From a virus, in IMG/VR virus record IMGVR_UViG_3300021963_000190, positions 1-49,445 of that record: a DNA stretch of 49,445 bases; one strand, 5' to 3'. Under the pieces are notes generated by a model. The model saw only the letters and a list, made by a program, of their open reading frames with translations. It was not told the origin of the DNA and ran no database searches. The position numbers and the translations under genes were made by a program. Shown here in pieces: positions 40,349 to 49,429 of this stretch. Every line of letters starts with the position of its first letter. The stretch's first letter is position 1.

Positions 40349-43201
40349 TTAGAATGAACCGCCATCAATCACATTACTCATCACAAAGTCGTTACCATCC
40401 CATTGTAATAAATCACCTGCTACACTTGCTGTTGGAACTAAGTCTAAATTACCATTTGTATTTCTAAATGCTAATCTCTTAGAACTTCCTGCTGATGTAC
40501 CTAAGTTAATGGAAGCGGTAACCGCCGGTGCGATTAATGCTACTGATGAAGTAAATGATGTTGTTGAGTGTTGATATACAAAGTTTGCATTTGCACCTGC
40601 TACTTCAATACCTGCCCCATCTGCGGTTGCCGATGAAGTTGAACCACTTGCTAATGTAATTAATTTATCTTCAACTACTAATGTTGCGGTATTTAATGTT
40701 ACAGTGTTACCTTGTACTACTAAATCACCACCTACTACTACATCACCTGTCGTTGTTACTTTTGCGAAGGTTACGTTATTTCCAGTACCTAAACCTTGTA
40801 TATCACCTGTACCTTCTAATGTAGTTAATCTACTTTCAGCGTTTGATGCCGAAGCGATTAATGAACCACTAACAACCCCAATTTGAGTAAACTTAGTTGC
40901 CGCTGAAGCGGTAAATGCGTTTAATGCGGTTGTTGAAGTATTAGAAGAAGTATAAGAGTTTAATGCTGCTATTGCAATATCAACACTTGCTGATTTAGAT
41001 TCTAATTCACCTAATCTACCATCTTGCGTATCGTTTGTCGATTTTGCTGCTGATGCTGAAGAGATTAATGAACCACTAACAACTCCAATTTGAGTTAATT
41101 GTGTTAATACTGAAGAACTGAATGAGTTTAAGTTTGTTATCGAAACATCTTGCGAATCATTTGTTGATTTTGCTGCCGATGCTGATGCGATTAATGAACC
41201 ACTAACAACTCCGATTTCAGTAAATTTAGAATTTGCTGAACCACTAAATGCTTCAATACTATCCAATCTACCATCTTGCGTATCATTTGTTGATTTAGCT
41301 GCCGATGCTGAAGAGATTAATGAACCCGTTACAGTTGCTAATGCGGTATTTTGAGTTTTTATTGAACCACTAAATGATTCTAAGCTACTCAATCTAGCAT
41401 CTTGTGCATTTTGTGCAGTATCGATATCACTTAATGTACCATTGATTGTAGATATATCGCCTTCTGCTGTATTAATTCTACTTTCGTGGTCTGAGCCAGT
41501 TGCTTCTAAATTACCTAATCTAGTAAGTGCTGAACCACTAAATGTATTTAAATTTGAAATCGAAACTCCAACACCACTTCCTACATTTGCAACTACTGAT
41601 GCAATCGATGCTGAAACTGAACCACTAAAATCACCATATCCGGTTGTATCGGAAAGTGTAATTTGAGATGAACCACTAACTACGCCATTTGTTGCCGCAA
41701 TTGAACCTACAAATGAAGTTGCGTTTACTGAACCCGTTACGATTATACCACCTGCTACTGAAATTTTACTATTATCAGTTGCTTGTGTAATGATTGAATC
41801 ACCAATATGGTCTTCGCCGGTTGCAACCATAATTTTACCAGGCGTCAATGTAGCTTCATCTCCTAATGAACCACTATTTTTTGGACCTGATATCAATATT
41901 GCTGAATTATATCCTTCACCACTTGCTGATGGGTGTTGGTATAACCAGTGGTTATTTAATGAATCCCAATATAATGAACCACTTGCTCCTTCGTTACTAC
42001 CACTATCTGCTACCGAAATACCACCAAATCTAACTGCCGGTGTTGCTGTATTTAATACAATTGTGTTTTGTCCAATATCTAATGCCGATGCGGTTACATT
42101 AAATAAAGATGATGAACCATATACCACCAAATCTTGTGTGATATACATTGAACCGGTGATAACTTGATTACCTTGAAATATATTTGAACCAGTTGTTGCG
42201 TATGTTAATCCAACTGCTTGTAAATTAGCAATTGAAGTTGCTGCATTTGATGCTGAACTAATTAATGAACCACTAACAACTCCAATTTCAGTAAATTTAG
42301 AATTAGCAGAACCACTAAATGATTCGATGCTAGTTAATCTACCATCTTGTGCATCGTTTGTAGATTTTGCTGCTGATGCTGAAGCAATTAAACTTCCACT
42401 AACTACACCGATTTGTGTTAATTGTGTTTTTACTGAACCACTAAATGTTTCAACACTATCCAATCTAGCATCTTGTGTATCATTTGTTGATTTTGCTGCT
42501 GATGCTGAACTAATCAATGAACCACTAACAACTCCAATTTCAGTAAATTTAGTATTTGCTGATGCTGTGAAAGCGTTTAATGCGTTTGTTGATGTATTAG
42601 ATGATGTGTATGCGTTTAAAGCCGCTACTGAAATATTTACACTAGCCGATGTAGATTCTAAGTTATCTAATCTACTATCTTGTGCATCGTTTGTAGATTT
42701 TGCTGCTGATGCTGAAGCAATTAAACTTCCACTAACTACACCGATTTCAGTAAATCTACTATTAGCAGATGCGCTGAATGTATTTAATGCCGCTACCGAT
42801 TGACCGATAGTACCACTTCCAATTGAAGATGATAATGCGTTAATCGATGTTGCAACCGATGCACTAAATGGTTGAATGTTACCTACTAAGTTTGGTATTT
42901 CGTTCGCACCTTCGCCTAATAAATATAAGGTAGAACTACCACTTGCGTAGTAAGGTACACCTTTCATCATTCCATTGTAAGTACCCGCTGCAAATGTGTT
43001 AGGTGCAGCATCTCCTACTAAAACTCTATTTACCGCTTGTACTTGTCCATTTTCTGGAACTGCAAATACAATCGATGCTCCGTTTGTTACCGATAGATTG
43101 GATGAACCCGATGCTATTACTAATTCACCTTTTTGTAATGATGATGTTACAGCCGATAGGGATTCCAGACTACCACGTCTGTGTTTAATGATTTGTGCCA
43201 T
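40349..43201 (-). CDS. Giant repetitive tail fibre, 950 residues
   Basis: The largest fibre in the window. The start (MAQIIKHRRGSLESLSAVTS) is the IKHRRG-type anchoring module. The body holds about eight copies of a unit like GVVSGSLIASASAAKSTNDA followed by QD-RL--LESFSGS, and two NAYTSSNTSTNALNAFTAS blocks, so the shaft is a long row of similar segments. A distal part contains ITGSMYITQDLVVYGSSSLF, and the end (RLAFRNTNGNLDLVPTASVA, then LLQWDGNDFVMSNVIDGGSF) looks like a beta-rich tip. There is no S74 chaperone. It is closed by a strong terminator. Late motif 35 bases upstream. Confidence 0.85.
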   Translation of the reverse strand: MAQIIKHRRGSLESLSAVTSSLQKGELVIASGSSNLSVTNGASIVFAVPENGQVQAVNRVLVGDAAPNTFAAGTYNGMMKGVPYYASGSSTLYLLGEGANEIPNLVGNIQPFSASVATSINALSSSIGSGTIGQSVAALNTFSASANSRFTEIGVVSGSLIASASAAKSTNDAQDSRLDNLESTSASVNISVAALNAYTSSNTSTNALNAFTASANTKFTEIGVVSGSLISSASAAKSTNDTQDARLDSVETFSGSVKTQLTQIGVVSGSLIASASAAKSTNDAQDGRLTSIESFSGSANSKFTEIGVVSGSLISSASNAATSIANLQAVGLTYATTGSNIFQGNQVITGSMYITQDLVVYGSSSLFNVTASALDIGQNTIVLNTATPAVRFGGISVADSGSNEGASGSLYWDSLNNHWLYQHPSASGEGYNSAILISGPKNSGSLGDEATLTPGKIMVATGEDHIGDSIITQATDNSKISVAGGIIVTGSVNATSFVGSIAATNGVVSGSSQITLSDTTGYGDFSGSVSASIASVVANVGSGVGVSISNLNTFSGSALTRLGNLEATGSDHESRINTAEGDISTINGTLSDIDTAQNAQDARLSSLESFSGSIKTQNTALATVTGSLISSASAAKSTNDTQDGRLDSIEAFSGSANSKFTEIGVVSGSLIASASAAKSTNDSQDVSITNLNSFSSSVLTQLTQIGVVSGSLISSASAAKSTNDTQDGRLGELESKSASVDIAIAALNSYTSSNTSTTALNAFTASAATKFTQIGVVSGSLIASASNAESRLTTLEGTGDIQGLGTGNNVTFAKVTTTGDVVVGGDLVVQGNTVTLNTATLVVEDKLITLASGSTSSATADGAGIEVAGANANFVYQHSTTSFTSSVALIAPAVTASINLGTSAGSSKRLAFRNTNGNLDLVPTASVAGDLLQWDGNDFVMSNVIDGGSF
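42344..42747 (-). repeat. 71-base exact direct repeat in the 950-residue fibre gene
   Basis: A 71-base sequence is identical at 42344-42414 and 42677-42747, 333 bases apart (a multiple of three). Shorter, diverged copies recur through the gene. Exact identity at synonymous sites suggests recent duplication or gene conversion. Confidence 0.85.
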
Positions 43202-43235
43202 ATTGGGTTTTTGTTATTTCTGATTTAAATTCCTT

Positions 43236-43244
43236 TATAAATAT
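43236..43244 (-). promoter_or_regulatory. Putative late promoter motif before the 950-residue fibre gene
   Basis: An exact ATATTTATA on the minus strand followed by AAGGAATTT, 35 bases before the ATG at 43201. Confidence 0.62.
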
Positions 43245-43306
43245 TAATTTTTTATGTAACCATTCAATAAATTCAAAATTACTTTAAGATATTTTATTTT
43301 TATATA

Positions 43307-43867
43307 TTACCATTCTCCCATATCGATATTAATATTCGATTGTGATACATAAACTTCCGTATCAGTAGCGTATGTATTATCTAATGAGGAACTGAATGAT
43401 TCTAAATTAATCAATCTACTATTTACCGATGCTGAAATATCGATTGTATTTGCCGAACTTGCACTAATTTGATTATTGATAGATGAACTAAATTGTGTAA
43501 ATATTGTATTGCTTTGGCTTAGTTCATTATGAATTGAAGAACTAAATTGATTAAAGATTGCATTACTTTGTGAGAACGAAGTTGCAACACTTGCACTTAA
43601 TCCCGTTTCAATAGAACCTGTTATGGATGCCAATTCCATATAAACATCTCCAAACGAATTCGAAATCGAAGAACTAAATTCAACAAAATTTGTAGTTTGT
43701 AATAAATCAATTTGAACAGATGATGATATAACACCATCTGGTAAAACAGCGGTTACTTCAGTTGTTATGATATCGATAACCGATTGAGAAAAATCTTGCC
43801 CAATAGTCGCCGCCGTATTTAAGTACGAACCACTTTCTATTTGTTTTAATCTAATTAAATTTGCCAT
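43307..43867 (-). CDS. Small fibre-like coiled-coil protein
   Basis: A 186-residue protein from the ATG at 43867 (MANLIRLKQIESGSYLNTAA). It contains GVISSSVQIDLLQTTNFVEF, the fibre module seen in the large fibres, and a heptad-like SQSNAIFNQFSSSIHNELSQ repeat pair. Ends SNINIDMGEW. It probably forms a short trimeric stalk or connector. A TTG at 43873 is less likely as start. A motif with one mismatch (AATATTTATT region, 43872-43880) lies too close to the ATG to be counted as a promoter. Confidence 0.7.
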   Translation of the reverse strand: MANLIRLKQIESGSYLNTAATIGQDFSQSVIDIITTEVTAVLPDGVISSSVQIDLLQTTNFVEFSSSISNSFGDVYMELASITGSIETGLSASVATSFSQSNAIFNQFSSSIHNELSQSNTIFTQFSSSINNQISASSANTIDISASVNSRLINLESFSSSLDNTYATDTEVYVSQSNINIDMGEW

Positions 43868-43882
43868 TATCAATAAATATCA

Positions 43883-45721
43883 TTAAAATAATCTTTCGAT
43901 TGAAATAAAATTACTGATATAGCTAGCACCTATCATCATTGTAATTCTATAAAATCTATTATTTGTTTTATCTCTTAAATTAATTTGTACCATATCACCA
44001 TGAGTAGGGAAGTGCCAATTAAATAAAGAATTAGATGCGGTTGTTGTGTATGTTTGGTTATTTCCCGTACTACCACCTACGGCACCAGGCCTAGTATAGT
44101 ATCCACTTACATCTGCTTCAAATGTTGTTGTGACTGCACCTATACTTAACCCTCTATTATCACTCGTGGTAACTGCACATTTTAGATTATCAAGTGTTAC
44201 AAAAGTTCCTGCCCCTACCATTCCACTTGTTTTCCATAATAATTCACCTGCATTTCCGGCTGGGGTTTTACTTAAATCAATATACACACCTCTGAAATCA
44301 CCACCACCTTCATAAAATCTTAATCTGTTTTGGTAAATGTCAGCCGTAACATAGCTTCCAGTTAGAGTAGTATTAGTTTGTGCCGTTACCAATCGTAGTT
44401 CACCACCTTCATCACCACCAACACCACCTAATGTTACTTGTCCATTAAATCTATTTGTTCCGGTAAATGTATTGTTTGTAGATGGTAAGTTTGTATTAGT
44501 GTTTAATTCTACTGCCGTTAAAAGAGGACCCGTTGTTTCACCAAAATCAAAAGTTCCGGCATGCCCACTAACAGTTCTCATACTATATGTGTAAGTTCCT
44601 GCTGATGGCGTATCTATTACATTTAAACAATATGGAACATTTTGATTTGAACTATTTTCAACTTGAATAATATTTCCTATTCCAGTTTCACCTCTAAAAA
44701 TTTGTAATCTAGTCCATCCATCTACTATTGGATTTGCATCTCCTGTCACCATAATTTGGATAGGATTACCAGTTGTAGTAATACTTCCACTTATGATTGA
44801 TACACCGGTTGTTGTGATACCTGTTCTTCTATTTCCTAATACCTGTGTATAATTTGCACTTCCTGTTATGATAGATGATTCCAATGTATCCAATCTACTA
44901 TCTACTGATGTGGAGAATTCATTAAATGAAGATGTTTGTAATCTTGCATTTATTCCATTTGTAAATGCAGTGTTTAATATAGATTGTGATGCGGTAAATG
45001 AATTTAATGAAGATATATCCGTTGATGCAGATGAACTTATAAATCCAAATGCAGTTATTTGTGCAGATGAGCTTAATAAATTTGAAGGTAATGGTTGAAC
45101 ACTACCACTCAATGTATATCTTATATCGTATGATGATGTTAATTGAGATGATGAACTGATTGCTCCGTTTAAATTTCTTAAAAATGAAGCCGTTTCATTT
45201 TCAGTAATCCAACTTCCGCTTACATTTTCAATTACGTTTAATCTATCAACTAATGATGATGTAGATTGCGATGCAACATAATCATTAAAAGATGATGTTG
45301 TTAATCTACCCGTTATACCATTTGTAAAAGCAGTATTTAGTGTAGATTGTGAAGATGTAAATTGATTTAAAGAACTTAAATCCGTAGATTGAGAAACTAT
45401 ACCATTTGGTTTGTTTACAATATTATCCCAAGTTGTTTGAGTAATACTTCCACTAATCACATATCTACTATCATATGATGATGTCAATTGAGATGAACCC
45501 GATACAACGTTTCTACCTTTGGTTTCAAACGAAGATGTTACGGATTCCAAAAATCCTAATCTATCTCTATCTAATGTATTTACTCTATTAGTTACCGCAT
45601 CTGCAAGAACATCCAATTCTATTTTGTAAGTAGTTCCATTATCGACACCAACTATTGTGGTATCCAATGATGCCGAACTTAATGCTGTTAACTCTGATAT
45701 CCTTTTTCTTACGTTTGCCAT
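43883..45721 (-). CDS. Tail fibre, 612 residues, with distinct distal tip
   Basis: The start MANVRKRISELTALSSASLD, then TTIVGVDNGTTYKIELDVL is a different anchoring module from the other fibres. Two copies of a SGSSQLTSSYDSRYVISGSI-type unit and two of TSSFNDYVASQSTSSL-type follow. The C-terminal 300 residues have fewer repeats and end FPTHGDMVQINLRDKTNNRF and YRITMMIGASYISNFISIERLF-like sequence, typical of a folded receptor-binding tip. It is the first fibre gene after the neck and completion genes. Confidence 0.82.
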   Translation of the reverse strand: MANVRKRISELTALSSASLDTTIVGVDNGTTYKIELDVLADAVTNRVNTLDRDRLGFLESVTSSFETKGRNVVSGSSQLTSSYDSRYVISGSITQTTWDNIVNKPNGIVSQSTDLSSLNQFTSSQSTLNTAFTNGITGRLTTSSFNDYVASQSTSSLVDRLNVIENVSGSWITENETASFLRNLNGAISSSSQLTSSYDIRYTLSGSVQPLPSNLLSSSAQITAFGFISSSASTDISSLNSFTASQSILNTAFTNGINARLQTSSFNEFSTSVDSRLDTLESSIITGSANYTQVLGNRRTGITTTGVSIISGSITTTGNPIQIMVTGDANPIVDGWTRLQIFRGETGIGNIIQVENSSNQNVPYCLNVIDTPSAGTYTYSMRTVSGHAGTFDFGETTGPLLTAVELNTNTNLPSTNNTFTGTNRFNGQVTLGGVGGDEGGELRLVTAQTNTTLTGSYVTADIYQNRLRFYEGGGDFRGVYIDLSKTPAGNAGELLWKTSGMVGAGTFVTLDNLKCAVTTSDNRGLSIGAVTTTFEADVSGYYTRPGAVGGSTGNNQTYTTTASNSLFNWHFPTHGDMVQINLRDKTNNRFYRITMMIGASYISNFISIERLF

Positions 45722-45724
45722 TTA

Positions 45725-46273
45725 TTATATTATTATATCTAAACCATCTTCAGTTGTTAAATTATATCCATCTTCCGAAGCGATTGGTATTTCTATCAAT
45801 TTACCTATAACATAAATATCATGTATAGTTACATTATCGAAATCAATGTATTCATCATTTAATTTTATAACTACATCATTTCCAATATCCCTAATTGTAT
45901 AATCGCCGGGAATATGCAATCCAAATACTAAAATTTCAAAATTATCAACCGATGCACCTTCAGTTCCATAATCGGTATGAACATTACGAATAGTTAATGT
46001 ATTATTTACATTATCAAATTCATCTACATTTCTAGAAAGTTTTCGTGCACTAAATTGTAAAATTTCATTATGAAAATCTGATACTTTATTTTTATTATTT
46101 ATTAATTTTGTAGGATTTGGATTTAATTTAGTATTCGAATCAAATTTTGTGTTTGTAGGTATTTCAATGTTTAATAAACTCCCCGTCAAATCAGTAGACA
46201 CTAAGTTATTTGGATTTATTTTTGGTATAATCCTATTTAATTTTTTAGTGTTTGATGAAAATTGTTTAAGCAT
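45725..46273 (-). CDS. Virion-associated hypothetical protein, 182 residues
   Basis: An Asn/Lys-rich N-terminal half (MLKQFSSNTKKLNRIIPKIN) is followed by a beta domain with NNTLTIRNVHTDYGTEGASV and NFEILVFGLHIPGDYTIRDI, ending EDGYNLTTEDGLDIII. The NFEI-VFG-HIPG-Y pattern suggests a small sandwich domain like those in tail-associated proteins. It overlaps the preceding gene by eight bases and abuts the first fibre gene, so a role linking fibres to the tail or neck is plausible. No family recognised. Confidence 0.6.
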   Translation of the reverse strand: MLKQFSSNTKKLNRIIPKINPNNLVSTDLTGSLLNIEIPTNTKFDSNTKLNPNPTKLINNKNKVSDFHNEILQFSARKLSRNVDEFDNVNNTLTIRNVHTDYGTEGASVDNFEILVFGLHIPGDYTIRDIGNDVVIKLNDEYIDFDNVTIHDIYVIGKLIEIPIASEDGYNLTTEDGLDIII

Positions 46274-46595
46274 ATTTTTCTATATCTCCATGTATTTCAA
46301 TATAATCATCCGAATCTAATTCGAATTCAAATTTATTTTTAATAAATTTAAACAATAACCCGTTTGAAGATTCCTCTACTACATAATCTCTCGGAGATAT
46401 ACTTTGAGTATTTATTGTAACTAATATTCTATCTTGAGATTTTCTTAATTCAATTTCACGTAATACAGAAACAAATCTATACCCCGTTGCTTGAAAAATA
46501 TAATAAGTATTATCATCTAAATTGATTGGGGCCAATGTAGTTGATAATTTTTTTCTAAATAATTTTTGAGTTATATCTAATAAAGTTCGTTTCAT
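46266..46595 (-). CDS. Small virion-associated hypothetical protein, 109 residues
   Basis: MKRTLLDITQKLFRKKLSTT, then LAPINLDDNTYYIFQATGYR and later FELDSDDYIEIHGDIEKYA. It is a beta-rich small protein between the gp15-like gene and the 182-residue gene, overlapping both by one and eight bases. The tight coupling suggests all three act together in tail completion. Function unknown. Confidence 0.6.
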   Translation of the reverse strand: MKRTLLDITQKLFRKKLSTTLAPINLDDNTYYIFQATGYRFVSVLREIELRKSQDRILVTINTQSISPRDYVVEESSNGLLFKFIKNKFEFELDSDDYIEIHGDIEKYA

Positions 46596-47719
46596 TATAC
46601 GATATCAATGAATTTACCTGTTATAATGATTTCATCACCCGAATCTACTACAAATCCTAAATTAGCTTCAATAAAATTAATAGTTAAAGAGTTTAATGTG
46701 ATACCAACTGTGAAATGTGAAGTTTGATAATATCTTGCTCCGTTTATATAAACTTTTACATCATATGAATTTCCAGCCGCCGTAATGCCAGCACTAACTA
46801 CTGATTCTAATTGTGTAGGTGCCTTTATAAGTTTTATACCACTAAACGTTATAGTATTATTTGCAATTGGATTACCAATTTTACTATTATTTAAAGAAAG
46901 AAAATCAATTAAATCTTTATTATCATAATAAGGCGATGGCGTTGTTAATAAACCTTCCAATCTACCATTACCACTTGTAATATCAACTTCAGTTGACATA
47001 ACAACTCTTTTTGTAGATAATGATTTTTTAGTAGTCGATTCACCATCGAATTTTTCGGGCAATAAATAAGCCTTAACTACTAAAGTAAATTCTACTCTAT
47101 TAATTCTTTCAGCTCCCTCACCAACTTCATTTATTACATTATAATCTGAAATTTGTGTTCTGAATTTAAATTTATCTTTATCTCCCCAATATTGTGATGT
47201 ATAATTTAATGCCTCAATTACAACATTTAATTGTTCTGTAAACGATGTCCAACACATGCATTCATAATTCAATTCTACATATTCGGGCATCGTTATATTA
47301 TAGATTTCTAACTTTGGTTTAACGATACCACCTAAAGCTGTAAATCTATCGTATCTATTATCTTTTGAATATTTTGTCACCGATGGATACGATACGTGTC
47401 TATTTAACATTGGCATTGTATCATCTTTTGCAATAGATGTTCTTCTAAGCATCATCAATGGTAATTGTACTTTACCATGCGTATCTCTATAAACACCATC
47501 TCTTCTAGAACCTTTCCATCTTTCAGAATTACCATATATTACAGGTATTTTTATAGCCTTACCATTACCATCTTCCAATGGCGGTAATACAACATCTTCC
47601 AAATATGTCATCATCGCATAATCTATATCAAAGAGTGTAACGCTTTTTTTAACATCACCCTTTGTAGATTTTATTTCATTTGCTCTATTTGGCCCCTGCT
47701 TTAATGGATTTATTGCCAT
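46595..47719 (-). CDS. Tail sheath stabiliser / completion protein candidate (T4 gp15-like)
   Basis: A 374-residue protein with IDYAMMTYLEDVVLPPLEDG, then AIKIPVIYGNSERWKGSRRD and GKVQLPLMMLRRTSIAKDDT. The order of a membrane-free helix, VP-IYG and a LP-M---------D segment fits gp15, which caps the tail and joins it to the neck. EQLNVVIEALNYTSQYWGDK corresponds to the E-Q-----F-P region. The C-terminal 120 residues (from about 255) are an added beta domain with VYINGARYYQTSHFTVG. Neighbours are gp14- and gp13-like, as in T4 order. Confidence 0.6.
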   Translation of the reverse strand: MAINPLKQGPNRANEIKSTKGDVKKSVTLFDIDYAMMTYLEDVVLPPLEDGNGKAIKIPVIYGNSERWKGSRRDGVYRDTHGKVQLPLMMLRRTSIAKDDTMPMLNRHVSYPSVTKYSKDNRYDRFTALGGIVKPKLEIYNITMPEYVELNYECMCWTSFTEQLNVVIEALNYTSQYWGDKDKFKFRTQISDYNVINEVGEGAERINRVEFTLVVKAYLLPEKFDGESTTKKSLSTKRVVMSTEVDITSGNGRLEGLLTTPSPYYDNKDLIDFLSLNNSKIGNPIANNTITFSGIKLIKAPTQLESVVSAGITAAGNSYDVKVYINGARYYQTSHFTVGITLNSLTINFIEANLGFVVDSGDEIIITGKFIDIV

Positions 47720-47721
47720 AA

Positions 47722-48177
47722 TTATTTAATTCTTTCTTCTATATTAAGATTAGATTTAGATACCATAAATGTACTACAAACTACGCTGAAGTTGTTATAT
47801 GATTGTCCGCCCACCAATTGTATTTCATTTGTATTATCTATTTCGAAATACCCTTCGTTCCAACTAATTATATCACCAATTTCAGGATATATTCCTTTCT
47901 CTTCTAACATCCACCTATCCAATTTAAACGTTACATTTTGGTCTGTATCGGCTCCGAATCCTTCATAACGTGCAGTTTCTGCATCTTTTGCTATTAAAGC
48001 ATATACCTCTACACCGGGATACCAAGTCTTATTAGAAGATTCTCCGTATATATTTACTTTAGTTTCATTTAAATTTATTTTAAATAAAACAATTGTATTT
48101 TGTATAACTTCATCTACTAATTCTCTAGCTATTCCTTTGAAAAAAGTTACATCTCTATTTGAAATAAATTTTGGCAT
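47722..48177 (-). CDS. Neck protein candidate (T4 gp14-like)
   Basis: A 151-residue protein with FKGIARELVDEVIQNTIVLF, then VNIYGESSNKTWYPGVEVYA, FGADTDQNVTFKLDRWMLEE and EIGDIISWNEGYFEIDNTNE. The succession of YGE, E-YA, a F--FKLDR strand and GD-I---EG-FEI is how gp14-type head-to-tail neck proteins read. It lies between gp13-like and gp15-like genes with one to two bases between each. Sequence similarity is weak; the call leans on order. Confidence 0.52.
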   Translation of the reverse strand: MPKFISNRDVTFFKGIARELVDEVIQNTIVLFKINLNETKVNIYGESSNKTWYPGVEVYALIAKDAETARYEGFGADTDQNVTFKLDRWMLEEKGIYPEIGDIISWNEGYFEIDNTNEIQLVGGQSYNNFSVVCSTFMVSKSNLNIEERIK

Positions 48178-48178
48178 G

Positions 48179-49399
48179 TTATCCTACATATAATTTTAAA
48201 GGTACTTTTCTCAACATTTCTTGCTGATGATTTGATTCATGCGTTTTATTTTCCATAACATTTTTTCTACTCAATTCTTCTAAATTTTCTCTTAATTGAG
48301 TAATCAATGTATCTTTTTCAACTTGCGCTTCTGCTCTCAATGCCGCACCATCCAATGATACTTCGCCATCTGGAATAGGAATTGAGTTGTATTTTTCTCT
48401 AATAGCGCCCAATAGTTCTTTTGAAAGAGCTAATGTATATTTTCTAATCCACTGTTTACCAACATCGTTTATATTGGAATATTGAATAAAGTTATATGGA
48501 ATATCGGAATAATCGGAAAGTGAATCTGCTTGGATTATTTGAGAATCGTGCTCAAATTCATCTCTACTCATATAATCAAAATACAATCTTGTAGGACCAA
48601 ATCCAGCTCTTGGTAATGGAAATACTTCAATTTTATTATCAACTATATTAAATGTATGATGTGATTTACGGATGTGGTCATTTAATTCGATAGCTTGAAT
48701 TCTTAATACATCTTCATATAATGGCATTAATAAGAATTGTGCTGCTGGTGAATATGACCCAAACCCCATCTCATCCATTAAATTTAATGTACCTTGCCCA
48801 CCAACCGAATACGGGTCAAAAAATCTTTGAATAGCAGGAGTTGCTTCATAATAAACTTTCATTACATCTATTGTAGATGAGCCACTAAATATATCGACAA
48901 ATGATGATGAACTTTCGATATCAATGGATGCACTCATCAAATCATATTTTTGTTGACCCGGAGTCAATTCAATGTATGCTTTTTTAATGGATGTATTACC
49001 ACCAACTCCAGCCATTGTACCATATTGTTGGGACATACGAACTGTTGTAGGTAAAAACGAACCATCAACTAAAGTTTGTGAATAATTATTTCTAGCTGTT
49101 TTTGGAGTACCTTTTAAGATATCCAAATTGTTTCTAAGGTTAAATTGGTTTACTTGTGCAGAATATTCAGATACCGATTCTTCAAAACAAGCATAAAATT
49201 GCTCATCAATCATTTCAACATCTACAATAGGGTATCCCAATCGTTTTGCACACCACACAGCCGTTTTTGGCGCATCTACATAGAAATCGGTATCTAAATC
49301 ATATATTCCAAAAGGAGTTAATCCTAATGATGATGTTGTTGAGCCTGAAAATTCTACAATTGCTGAACCACTACCTGGCCATTTTAAGTTTAAAGACAT
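48179..49399 (-). CDS. Neck protein candidate (T4 gp13-like)
   Basis: A 406-residue structural protein. The N-terminal part has FYVDAPKTAVWCAKRLGYPI, then FYACFEESVSEYSAQVNQFN. The middle carries MKVYYEATPAIQRFFDPYSV. The C-terminus has WIRKYTLALSKELLGAIREK followed by PIPDGEVSLDGAALRAEAQ, a signature of gp13-type neck proteins (KYALAK--LG-IR-K---IP-PGGE--L-G). It should close the portal vertex after DNA packaging. It is the most upstream complete gene here and has a late motif 22 bases before the ATG. Confidence 0.66.
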   Translation of the reverse strand: MSLNLKWPGSGSAIVEFSGSTTSSLGLTPFGIYDLDTDFYVDAPKTAVWCAKRLGYPIVDVEMIDEQFYACFEESVSEYSAQVNQFNLRNNLDILKGTPKTARNNYSQTLVDGSFLPTTVRMSQQYGTMAGVGGNTSIKKAYIELTPGQQKYDLMSASIDIESSSSFVDIFSGSSTIDVMKVYYEATPAIQRFFDPYSVGGQGTLNLMDEMGFGSYSPAAQFLLMPLYEDVLRIQAIELNDHIRKSHHTFNIVDNKIEVFPLPRAGFGPTRLYFDYMSRDEFEHDSQIIQADSLSDYSDIPYNFIQYSNINDVGKQWIRKYTLALSKELLGAIREKYNSIPIPDGEVSLDGAALRAEAQVEKDTLITQLRENLEELSRKNVMENKTHESNHQQEMLRKVPLKLYVG

Positions 49400-49420
49400 A
49401 TTATTCCAATTATATTTACA

Positions 49421-49429
49421 TATAAATAT
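49421..49429 (-). promoter_or_regulatory. Putative late promoter motif before the neck operon
   Basis: An exact ATATTTATA on the minus strand, 22 bases before the ATG at 49399. The 46 bases from 49400 to the window end hold no other feature apart from AT-rich sequence. Confidence 0.6.

Noticed and set aside
40349-43201. CRISPR array or diversity-generating retroelement in the repetitive fibre genes
   Set aside because: The repeats are in-frame coding modules of variable length without regular spacers. No Cas gene, reverse transcriptase or template/variable repeat pair with adenine-specific changes was seen.
43872-43880. Late motif before the 186-residue fibre gene
   Set aside because: It has one mismatch and ends only four bases before the ATG, so transcription would begin inside the gene.
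16180-49429. T4-type late promoter TATAAATA reading on the plus strand
   Set aside because: The plus strand does contain TATAAATAT at these places, but there are no plus-strand genes behind them. The placement fits the minus-strand genes, so I read the motif as ATATTTATA on the minus strand.
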